Of a stretch of 64,000 nucleotides of DNA, positions 10,201-19,083 are shown piece after piece (position 1 is the first letter of the stretch; the number at the start of each line of letters is the position of its first letter). The stretch comes from Mariannaea sp. PMI_226. Lineage: Eukaryota > Ascomycota > Sordariomycetes > Hypocreales > Nectriaceae. Under the pieces are notes generated by a model, which had not been told where the DNA came from, searched no databases, and saw only the letters and a program-made list of their open reading frames with translations. The DNA is taken from assembly GCA_024336345.1 (NCBI GenBank), contig JANFOG010000001.1, positions 5,146,001 to 5,210,000 of the forward strand. Direction: 5' to 3'. The position numbers were made by a program, and so were the translations under genes.

Positions 10201-10479
10201 GATGTTCTCCATGTTGACTATACACCGTCAGTCCACAAGGCACGGGTAAAAAATGACCAGGGGTTATGTGTGTGTGTGTGTGTGTGGGCGGGGGAGGAGA
10301 CGTACGAGCAGATGGCCGTATTCTTTCTCGAACCGATGCAGTCGCTTGGCGGGATCCTTTGCCTGGTCCTTTCGAGAGCTCCCGGAGGAGAGGGGGCTTA
10401 GCAGGCGAGACCACTGCATGGCATGGCGGTTAGCTCAGGAAAAGGCATGGGAGGTTAGTCAGGGACTGACAAAGTCCAT
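7243..10479 (-). CDS. FHIP family protein (RAI16-like), FTS-Hook-FHIP dynein adaptor subunit
   Basis: Four exons on the minus strand: 10471-10479, 10306-10413, 10218 boundary to 9286 (exon 9286-10217), and 7243-9226. They give 1010 aa in one continuous frame. Exon 1 codes only Met-Asp-Phe. The joined N-terminus reads MDFWSRLLSPLSSG and continues SRKDQAKDPAKRLHRFEKEY, as in the RAI16-like/UPF0518 (FHIP) family. The core junction FLQQLL-YPSLLESSDIDGG is rejoined by the 9227-9285 intron. The C-terminus FLFELAALIQVRAGLFDELR matches the family end. Ser/Pro-rich and strongly acidic stretches separate core and tail. In A. nidulans the FTS-Hook-FHIP complex (FhipA) links early endosomes to dynein; that role is assumed here. 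Confidence 0.85.
10267..10286. repeat. (TG)10 microsatellite in FHIP intron 2
   Basis: A perfect 20-nt TG tract inside the intron at 10218-10305; on the transcript strand it reads (CA)10 between donor and branch region. Confidence 0.9.
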
Positions 10480-11362
10480 GGCTCTGATGAAGGCATCTCC
10501 AAGGTGAGGGCAGGGTCGAGGACGAGGACGAGGACGAAGTTAAGCAGGCGTGTGTCACCTGTCATCGGCGGGGGCTGAGGGACAGGGACGTGTTGGCGTT
10601 GCAGATAGAGAGGGTGCAGATATAGCGGTTTCGTCGCGATTTATCCCAAGTCGTCAAGTGTCCTGGACCAGGTCCAGCATAGCAGTACGAGTACGTAGCC
10701 CATCGAAGCATGTTCCCTGTCTTGGGCGGCTCCAGGCTGGGTTTCAACGAGCGGATGTGGCTTATGCCCCCACCCGCCACACACCCACCAGTTCCCCAAT
10801 TGATGCGACCCCTCGCAGAGGTGGCTTAGCTAATGTCGACAATGCCATTATGCTAATTCGGCAGCGTCAATGTGCGATAGGGTAGGTGACTGGTCAACAA
10901 AGCAGCACCCACGCATAACAAACATTATCTGATCTATCTTATATATCTTTTGTTTCATCCCAAATTGTAAAACTCCTGGCAGTATGATGCCAAGGGTTCA
11001 TGAGTAATGCAATATCCGTCTCTGAGTCTATAAATTGATGACTGAATTGTGAGGGGATATTTTTATGTGTTCTCCTTTGTTCCTCCTCCACCACCATTTG
11101 ACTTAACGTGTGAAGTGCCGGTCGGATCCTCTAACTAATGGGTCGGTGAGTATGAAACACCCAAGTGAACATGTTTCTATCCTCGTCTCATACACGTAAT
11201 CTGCTCTGTATTGTCCGAGAAAACGTAACAAGTACTATCTAATTAACGACGTAAGAGGCTAGATCTGGATCATGACAACCTCGATGCCATAGCTAGACTT
11301 CCATCCCAATATCCCTTGCTTGTGTCCATCCATGCCATCACAACGCACCTAGATTGTCAAAG
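10480..11362. other. Intergenic region upstream of the FHIP gene
   Basis: Holds the FHIP promoter/leader (a GAGGAC repeat at about 10515-10538) and the 3' region of the coiled-coil gene on the same strand. No supported gene. Confidence 0.45.
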
Positions 11363-11994
11363 TCAAGGACCATACTCGACCTCGCTATTCATGTTCGCCA
11401 ACTTCTCTTCCATAAGCTCAACCCTTTTCTCCAAGGCCTCAATCTTCTTTGTTGAAATCTCAACAGTTTCCTCGGCACGCCTTAACTTTCCTAGCACTGC
11501 TCGACCCTCTCGCCTCAGCTGTTCCATCCACCCGTCCAGAATGCGCGATTGCCTCTCCAACCACTGTGTCCTGTCTTGCACCCATAGCTTTAGCTCTACC
11601 TTCCCTTCCTGTACCTTGAGATCCATCTTATTTTCGATTCGTCTTTGGAAGGCCAAATAACGCCCATCCAAGTATGTCGCACGGCGGTAGTAGTCGGCGG
11701 CCTAGTGTTATGCGTTAGTTGGGGCTCGGGTCCAATACGAGAAAGACGAATGGAAGAACGGACAGGTTGATGATGGTATTGCCGAGGGCGTGCTTGACGA
11801 TCAATGTAGGGATTTCGTCTTGCAGATGAGTGCTCTGGACTTGTTCTTGAACCCGGAGGGGAACCTGATGGGCCCGGTTGCTCGTGGGAAGCCAGGCTGT
11901 CCCCATTGTTACAAGCCCTCGCAAGTCGCTCTCGCATATCCTGGCGCTGGCGTATCATTCTACGCCGGCGAGAGTTTGGTCGACTTCGACTCAT
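11363..11994 (-). CDS. Small coiled-coil protein, two exons, function unknown
   Basis: The proposed model uses exons 11764-11994 and 11363-11701, giving 189 aa. The N-terminus (MSRSRPNSRRRRM) is Arg/Ser-rich and probably disordered. The C-terminal ~100 residues show heptad-like spacing (RRAEETVEISTKKIEALEKR and on), predicting a coiled coil. The intron acceptor CACTAG with a CTAAC branch site is convincing. The donor (GTCCGT at 11763) was chosen for phase and length (62 nt) and is less sure. I do not recognise the family. A second small coiled-coil gene lies ~0.9 kb away in the opposite orientation; the two could be distantly related, but I see no clear alignment. Confidence 0.55.
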
Positions 11995-12895
11995 GGTAGG
12001 TGAGTTGGTACGAAAGACGGTTACAAAATGGTCATGTGGTGGACTAAAGATGAAGACGAACAATAGCGGATAGCAGACTTTTTAAGGAGTGAAATAATAT
12101 GAATGATGCTAATGAACCCAAATAAAGATAAAAGCTATTTGCTACTACTGTGTGCTAACAACTTGGAAACATGTTGTTTTCGTGAGAACCATAGGATCGT
12201 GAGTTTCAAGTTGATGTCAACCCCGGCACAAGCAATATTTCTTTATCACCAGCTCCCGCAAATACGTGCCAAACGAGCCTGTGTAGAATCAAGAAAAATC
12301 AACAGAACCAGTAGAAAAGGAAGCAAAGGTTTAATTTAAAAAAAGAGGGAAGCAAAGCGTGCGCGACGATTTCATATAACGAACGAATCAGATCATAACA
12401 CCGTCTGAACCACAAACGAGCAACAAACGCCAGCGAACGGGGGGCCAATGAGATACTAAAGAACACAGGGTTTTATCTTTTGTTCTAGAGATCAATAAGA
12501 AAACAATAGAGCAACAATAGGGCCGTTTGCCAGTTGGCAGGCATTTACCAACGACCAGGACTCAAATCACTCCCTCAATCAATCCCCTCGCGGGCGGCCA
12601 CTTTGCTCATCTATAAATACCCTCCCCCCTCCCACTTCCTTCTCCTCCTCTCCCCTCTTTCTCTTGCTCTGCTCATCATCTCACCTCTTAATCCTTATTT
12701 CTTTTCACCTCGGGGAGCCTGCCTCTCCCAACTGCCTACCCTCTTGCAGCACCCGTCTTGTCATCTCACTTCTGCCTTTTCATTTTCCTCTTCTGACTTC
12801 ATACTTCAGCCCTTCCCATTTTACTGTCTCTCTCTCTTACCCCGGACACAAATTCCCATTCTTTAACTCCCTTTCATCATCTCTGTTGTTCCATC
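11995..12895. other. Divergent promoter region of the two coiled-coil genes
   Basis: AT-rich on the left. From 12600 it becomes strongly C/T-rich up to the ATG at 12896, a typical fungal core promoter and leader. No gene seen. Confidence 0.5.
12612..12619 (+). promoter_or_regulatory. TATA box followed by a long C/T-rich leader
   Basis: TATAAATA, followed by ~270 bp of nearly pure pyrimidine-rich sequence ending at the ATG at 12896. This arrangement is typical of strongly expressed fungal genes. Confidence 0.5.
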
Positions 12896-13990
12896 ATGTA
12901 TCGCACCGAGCGTAGTATTGTTGCGCAGGAAGCGCCAGCTTCTAGTCAACAGGTATGTCTGCATTTCTTTGCACCCACCCTCGGCTACATCGCAGGGACC
13001 TTCTTCTTCCCCGTTGTTGAGCAGAGATGGAAAGTTCCCTTGGTATGACGACTTGCGTCAGTATCTGTTCTCAGTGCTGGCTGCAAGATACCGAGGTCCT
13101 GTGTAGGCAGCCAAAGGCGTTTCGACTCTTAGTGTTTTCACTCAGATCTTATAAACGTCTCCAAGCTCAGCTTGGATGCCTGCTCGGGTCTTCTCAGAGC
13201 GTCGAAGCCAAATATTCAGGACACCAGCATGGTGGGAGACGTAAACGGGTAGAGACTCAGCTCTTTCTGTGGTGCCCTGTCGGCAGATATGGTGTCCTCC
13301 AAACCCAAGGTTTGGCTCTTTGGCTTCAAACTCGTTGTTTCATCCCAGAGCTTTCCTGAGTTGTAAAAGGCAGCCACGCTAGCCTAGAGGCGTCTAACGG
13401 CTATGAGTGTCCGCACCGGGCGGCACGTGTTGGGGGTCCTGTCCAGGAGGCCATCTTGAATATGCTCCTGGCTCTGGAAATCGGGGTTCAGAAGTTGGGC
13501 TCGGAAGTAGTTTGAGGTGCAGACATACTCAGTTGAGGATTCCTTGGCTGACGGGTGCATATCTTTTTTTCAATAGGAACAGACTGCCCTTTCGACCGAA
13601 GAGAAAGTTACCTCCCACACAGAGCAGCTTCAGACGCACTAGGACCGCATCGAAGACAATGATGCGATGATTCACTCTTGCTCACTTGAGATCAACCAGC
13701 TGCAACATGATATGCAAGGTCTCCGCAAGGCCAACGAAGATGGGCTCAATAAGATAAAAGACTGGAACCGTGAAGTGGGAGACTGGTGCGATGATTTGGA
13801 GACCAGAGTTGCAAAGTGCGAGGCCGGGCTTTCGAAGTTAGAACAAGGCATGAAGCAGATTTCGCGTAAGGTTGATCATTTGAGCGAACAGGTGGGTGAG
13901 ATTGCCTCAGCAGTGGCTAGAATCGAGGGATTAGTTATGGTTCATGTGATGAGCAGAGTGACTACTTGTGTCGGGGATATGGAGATTTGA
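12896..13990 (+). CDS. Small coiled-coil protein with long intron and in-frame TAG (possible pseudogene)
   Basis: Exon 1 (12896-12952) codes MYRTERSIVAQEAPASSQQ and ends at a perfect GTATGT donor. The best acceptor (TTTTTTTCAATAG, exon from 13577) resumes in phase with EQTALSTEEKVTSHTEQLQT, but the frame meets TAG at 13640-13642. After it the same frame runs openly to 13990 with clear coiled-coil character (IEDNDAMIHSC, then SKLEQGMKQISRKVDHLSEQ). CACTAG at that very point could be a second acceptor, skipping 66 nt and removing the stop; the protein would then be about 134 aa. Otherwise this is a nonsense allele (CAG to TAG). The intron, 624 or 690 nt, is about ten times the local norm. Function unknown. 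Confidence 0.5.
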
Positions 13991-14696
13991 AAAAGGGCTG
14001 TATATTGTTCTTCTAATAATGACGCTGGCTACAAGGGGATTTTGGGGATGGTATGATCATGTAGATTTTCTTGTCATTGAAGCAACTCACAGATAGTATA
14101 AAAATATCATAATCGTGACGGCTCTGCTCATCTTTCAAGTGTCTTGTTCATTTACTGTGAGTGTACTAATACCATCGTGACTCATGCTAACCATCATCAT
14201 TCTCCTGTTGCCTTCTTCACCAAACATCTTCTCTATCTTTGGAAAACAGCGAACTCATTCTTCGCATTACGTTCATCTATACAAACAGCCCAAGGATCCA
14301 TGTCATCATTTCATCTCAGGTACGTTATGATGAGCAACGTACATGTAGTATGTAGTATTTAAAATACGCGGTGAGGCAGTCCCATGAAGACAATTTTGCT
14401 AGAGATCCATGGATACTTCCATAATTGCGTAAATGGGCGGCGCATGCCTGAATTCACCGCAGACCCCTGTTTTATCTGCTCCCGCCAGTACACCAACTAC
14501 CTCGTCAATCTTGTTACATACAAACACACAATGTCACAGTAGCACAGAGAAGATGATGTAAACATAACAAAGTCAAGACTGTCTTTTTTTTAAAAAGTAC
14601 TTCTGCAAGTGCTATTCAATAGCATAGCCTGTCAAACCCATACATCACACACGCTGATCTTTACGCTGTGCTGCATGAAATGCTTCTTTCATGCAA
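13991..14696. other. Convergent intergenic region before acrB
   Basis: AT-rich, with the 3' ends of the coiled-coil gene (+) and acrB (-). No gene or RNA recognised. Confidence 0.45.
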
Positions 14697-17564
14697 TCAT
14701 CTAGGACTCGTGGGATCGCCGTTGCTACCGCTTCCACTACTACCTCCGGTCCTAGCGCGGGTCGCCCAGATGTGCCTCACTTGCCGATGATTCTCCATTG
14801 GAGGTGACCCGACAACATCTTCGCCGCTGGACTGAGTGAAGCCACTGACGTTACTCAGCATGCTAGAGCTGCGACCACGGGAGCGGGTTGCTCTAGGTTC
14901 GAACGGGCGAGCAGTCGGCCCGGGCTGCCACAGTGACATGGACGGAAGGGCCGGAGCAGACACTGGGGGCAGCGCATCACCAGAGCTTTGCCACATGCTA
15001 GTTGGGTAGTGAGGAGGAGCAGCTGGGTTGGGATTCCAGCTACCAGCCGATGTCGTTGGCTGGAAAGGGGCGCCAAGCTGTGGGTGAGCAGCAGCACCGT
15101 CTGGCAACACAGGTACCTCAAAGTGCATTCCATTGGCGGAGTTCAAGTACTCGTGGAAGCTCTGCAGCTGAAACTGGGCGTGGTGAATTTGCTCACTACG
15201 GATTGCATTGTTGGCGCGGACCTCAGCTAGTCGCTCGTTGTAGTTGCCGTCGATGGCATTGACGTTCTCCTGCCAGATAGCGCGCTCCTGTTTGCGTCGT
15301 TCGGCTTCGTCTAGACCACGATTGTTGGCATCCGTGAGATTAGCAAGCTCATTCTCGACCTTAGCAATGCGGGTCGCGATCTTATTCCGACGAGTGTTGA
15401 GATTTGACTTTTCGACTTCCTTTGCCTTGACCTCTTTTTCGAGTTTAGCCTTGTGCTCCTTGAAGGCCTTTTGTGCTCCGTCAAATAACTTCTTCTCCGC
15501 AGAATATGATTTCTCAATCTTCTTCTTGCGGTCGACGAGTTCGGGAGCGCCATCCAAGGGCTTGAGCGACTCGGCGAGCTGTTCGGTGTCACGCTCAGCT
15601 TGGGCCTTCTGAGTCTCCTGCTGGCGGATCTTTTGCTTGTACTTTTCGTCGTGGCTTCCGGCGGAGGCGAGCTGGTTGTCAGCCAACTCATTATCTTTCT
15701 TCAGCGCGTTGATCCTCGTCCTCAATTCCTTTCGCAGAGTCTTGAGACGGGACTTCTCGTCCGCTAGCTTGGCTTCGGCGGCGGCGATAGACGTTTTCAA
15801 CGTTGTGGTGGGCGAATCTGGGCGGAGCGAGCGTTGTCCATTTGGAAGAGGGGCAGCGGATGATGTCGCACCGTCTGTTTCCCGTAGCGTTTCCTGGATC
15901 GTTCGAATGCTGGCGGTGAAAATTACCTTATTGGTTCGGCTATCCACAAACTCACAAACGTACTTGGACGCTGGCCTGAGCCCATAGATGTCGCCCGTCC
16001 AGCGGGTGCCTGGTTCAGCATCCTCGGTAGCATCCTTGATGGCGAAAATGCGAGTGGGTTGCCAAGGCGCATTATTCACCCTGACGTAAAAGGGTTTCGA
16101 GGTGTCGATGCCGTTAGGGAGCGACATGGGGTTGGGCTGGGCTTCGTCATCGTCGATGTTAGGGAAATGGCTAGTGCTAAAGCATACTTCGTCGCTACCA
16201 ATATAGGATATCCAGATTTGACCAGGTTGGCTGTTGAAGGGGGCGTTTCCCAAATTGTGAATGTCGGTAGCATTCGACCCGACTGACTCGGATGCCGCAT
16301 GAGAGAGTTCGTATTCCTTGACCATGACAATTTTTGTGCTTGCAAGGGCTGCCCATAGCGGCTGCTGCAGGCGGACTTGAGTACTCTGTTTTCTTCTTTT
16401 CTTGTTCGTGGATATGTGAGATGCGGGCTGATAGCTTATCTCGGTGTCCGGCGTTGCAAACCCTCCTTCATTGGTTGTATCACCGGTCACACTGGGTGGC
16501 TTTCCTACCTCCGGATCACTGACACCTGCAGATGCGTTTGCTTTCTCCCGCCTCAGGTACCACTCTCGGATGTATCGAACGATGCCTTGCGTCAAAATAT
16601 GTATCGCCAGAACGCTTTTGACCCACCCATACGCACTCCTCTTATCGTACGCGTTGGCGGCCGGTGCAAGCGGACCGTTGAAATATGAAGGCATCCGCCA
16701 TTGCTCAGGTATGTGGCGAACCACACGACCCCAGTGAGCCCTAGTCCCGCGAAGAAGATGATGGCCCACAACCCACATAAAGCATGTCGTGATGCCGCGC
16801 GAGGTGCCGTCCCTCATACTCGTCCCTCCTCCTAGAGTAATAGCAATGACTGGTTTGGCAAAATCAAGAATGGCGTCCTGAATCGGCCCCCATAGAAACA
16901 ACCATATCAGCAGGAAGAAAAAGTCCATGCATAAAATAGTGACGAGAGACGGCATTGTCGAGTTACCATCAAATATTTCGGCAAGGTTGATGTTCATGCC
17001 TGAGCTGGTGGTGACAGGAGGGACAAAGGTGAGGAAGGTGAAAACAGTGTAGATGGCGGAGAGAGAGAGAGGCGGAACGTGCATGAGAATGATGAGGATG
17101 GCGAGAGTATCCTGGACAGGGAGAGACTTGAGAACAGTTGTGGCGAGGTCAAACGGTCCTGAATCGCGGTGGACATCGGAATTTTTCATGGCGTTAACGT
17201 CTATCTGGCGATGGCCAGTGTCGACGAGACCATTGGATCCCACATTGGAATGGCAAGAGTCGGAGGAGGTGTCGGAGGTGAGCGAGGAGCGGCGCAGGGA
17301 GTCGTCGTTGGAGCGGGAGCGAGAATCGACCGAAGAGTTGTCAACCTGCTTGAAGGAGCCACTTACATGGCCGTTAGAACCCATCGATGACCCTGCAGCG
17401 CCGCCGGTGCCATGGTCGGAACGGCGAGCAGGGCCGTCGAGCTGCCCGGAACCTTTCTTGTCGGAGAGTCGCCTGCCTGGGCCTACAAGGCCATTCTCGT
17501 GACGAGCGTCGCGGTGACTGGCAGCGCCTGACTGTCGCTTGCTTGAGCTTGAAGCGCGAGGCAT
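14697..17564 (-). CDS. acrB: Ubiquitination network signalling protein AcrB
   Basis: Intronless, 955 aa from ATG 17564 (MPRASSSSKRQSG); the open frame runs a further 14 codons upstream without an ATG. Low-complexity Ser/Gly-rich N-terminus, a hydrophobic hairpin or TM segments at about residues 153-184 and 205-226, a third weaker hydrophobic stretch near 320, then a long charged coiled coil (about 600-770, rich in Lys/Glu/Ala) and a Pro-rich C-terminus. This layout fits AcrB, which in A. nidulans was identified through acriflavine resistance and acts with the CreB deubiquitination network in carbon catabolite repression. The name rests on architecture and motif memory, not a search. Confidence 0.75.
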   Translation of the reverse strand: MPRASSSSKRQSGAASHRDARHENGLVGPGRRLSDKKGSGQLDGPARRSDHGTGGAAGSSMGSNGHVSGSFKQVDNSSVDSRSRSNDDSLRRSSLTSDTSSDSCHSNVGSNGLVDTGHRQIDVNAMKNSDVHRDSGPFDLATTVLKSLPVQDTLAILIILMHVPPLSLSAIYTVFTFLTFVPPVTTSSGMNINLAEIFDGNSTMPSLVTILCMDFFFLLIWLFLWGPIQDAILDFAKPVIAITLGGGTSMRDGTSRGITTCFMWVVGHHLLRGTRAHWGRVVRHIPEQWRMPSYFNGPLAPAANAYDKRSAYGWVKSVLAIHILTQGIVRYIREWYLRREKANASAGVSDPEVGKPPSVTGDTTNEGGFATPDTEISYQPASHISTNKKRRKQSTQVRLQQPLWAALASTKIVMVKEYELSHAASESVGSNATDIHNLGNAPFNSQPGQIWISYIGSDEVCFSTSHFPNIDDDEAQPNPMSLPNGIDTSKPFYVRVNNAPWQPTRIFAIKDATEDAEPGTRWTGDIYGLRPASKYVCEFVDSRTNKVIFTASIRTIQETLRETDGATSSAAPLPNGQRSLRPDSPTTTLKTSIAAAEAKLADEKSRLKTLRKELRTRINALKKDNELADNQLASAGSHDEKYKQKIRQQETQKAQAERDTEQLAESLKPLDGAPELVDRKKKIEKSYSAEKKLFDGAQKAFKEHKAKLEKEVKAKEVEKSNLNTRRNKIATRIAKVENELANLTDANNRGLDEAERRKQERAIWQENVNAIDGNYNERLAEVRANNAIRSEQIHHAQFQLQSFHEYLNSANGMHFEVPVLPDGAAAHPQLGAPFQPTTSAGSWNPNPAAPPHYPTSMWQSSGDALPPVSAPALPSMSLWQPGPTARPFEPRATRSRGRSSSMLSNVSGFTQSSGEDVVGSPPMENHRQVRHIWATRARTGGSSGSGSNGDPTSPR

Positions 17565-18746
17565 GCGCAACGATTTTTGGCCTCTCCCACAGTCTGACGA
17601 ACCCAAACACCGTGATATGGCAGGGCCGGCAGCCGGGGCGAGCCTGTCGAGAGGACTCAGGTTGGCGGAGTTAGGGAGGTTAGTTTAATGAAGCTGGATA
17701 AAAGAATCGACGAGTTTGGGAGGCTTCAGAGGAATGGTCAATATCGTCGCGGCGGTCGGTTTGGAGTCTGACATGTGCGTTTTTGAGGGTGATGGGATTC
17801 CAGCGAGAGAGCGGCGTGAGGGAGGGGAGCAGAGGGGGGGTTTTGAGTATCCGAGTTTCCAGTTCTAGACGACCAGTGGGAGGCAACCGTGAGCCTCGAT
17901 CGAGAGTCTCTCACTAACGCAAGAGCCCCGAATGAGCACTTGAGTTTGGCGAGGGAGCAAGAGCTGGCGATGTGTTTTCGTTGTGAATGCGGAAGTGGAA
18001 GTGGATGTGGGCGTGTTACGGTTAGTGGAGGTGGGAGATTTTCGGAGGTCGAGTCGAGTCCAAGGAAGTTACGGCCAGGCCGGTTGATTGTGGACGCACG
18101 AAGTGGAAGGAATGGATGAACGGGAACGGGAATACCTTGTAGTAGCCTGGAAAGCGGGGATTTTGGAGGCGACGCACTGTGCGCCAGGGGCGTTGGGGAG
18201 GGGAGGGGACGGAGGGGGGGGCCTTCTGGGCCTTCCAGCGTGGTGCGATACGGACGCTGAGGCCACTGAAGGAATAGCGGCAAGGACAGTAGGGGTCAAG
18301 GGCAGGTCCCTGGTCACGGCGCTGTTACGCACGTAGAAAATTCTCCAACCGCCACGACGCCAGGTACGGACGCAGACACAGACGCAGATGCAGGGAAGAG
18401 GGGTTACCTGGATCTACTTGAGTTGGGCGCTAGCCGCGTAGTGTTGCATGTGGGGATCTGGAGACGAGAGAGGTATCGGTGGGTACCGAAGATGGATGGT
18501 TGGTGGTGGTGGGAGGGTTGATAAATTTGTTGTGGTGAACTGTGAGTGGTGGCAAGGATCAAGTTTTGATAATGGACCAATTGCCCATAGTACGATTATA
18601 GCATCGTTGGTAATTATGCCGTCCTTAAAAAACATCCAAGGCGCTTTGAGGCCGTGCTCATTTCTGGGGGAGGACAGGACAGGACAGGAGAAGAGAGGAG
18701 TGTTAATTGGTCGTGGCGACGAGCAAGCAAGCAAGCAATCAATCTT

Positions 18747-18772
18747 TGTGTGTGTGTGTGTGTGTGTGTGTG
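18747..18772. repeat. (TG)13 microsatellite
   Basis: Perfect 26-nt TG tract, preceded by short AGCA-type repeats (18721-18740). Confidence 0.9.
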
Positions 18773-19056
18773 TTTTGGGAATGAGATATGGAGGTATCTA
18801 TCTTCGTCCAGTCCGCAAGCATCTGGTGAGATGAGACGAGGCAAGGAGCTGAACGACCAGACAAGGCGCTACTCTGCGCTGACAGCAATTCGAACCAGCT
18901 GATAGACAATGGCGATTGGGACAGAATGGCGTGGATTTTGACTGTTGGCAGTTTATGGCTTTAAAGTAAAGGAAGAGGGACATCCTTGAATAATCTACAG
19001 ATTGAAACACGCTCTTGTCAATGGGCATCTGCTCCTCTTCCTACGGATACACAGCA

Positions 19057-19083
19057 CGGTATGACGGTATGACGGTATGACGG
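19057..19083. repeat. 8-bp tandem repeat (CGGTATGA, 3.4 copies)
   Basis: CGGTATGA repeated head to tail three times plus CGG. Intergenic, no associated gene. Confidence 0.85.

Noticed and set aside
17738..18283. 181-codon minus-strand Pro/Ser-rich frame upstream of acrB
   Set aside because: Low-complexity translation of a C/T-rich promoter or leader, not a separate gene.
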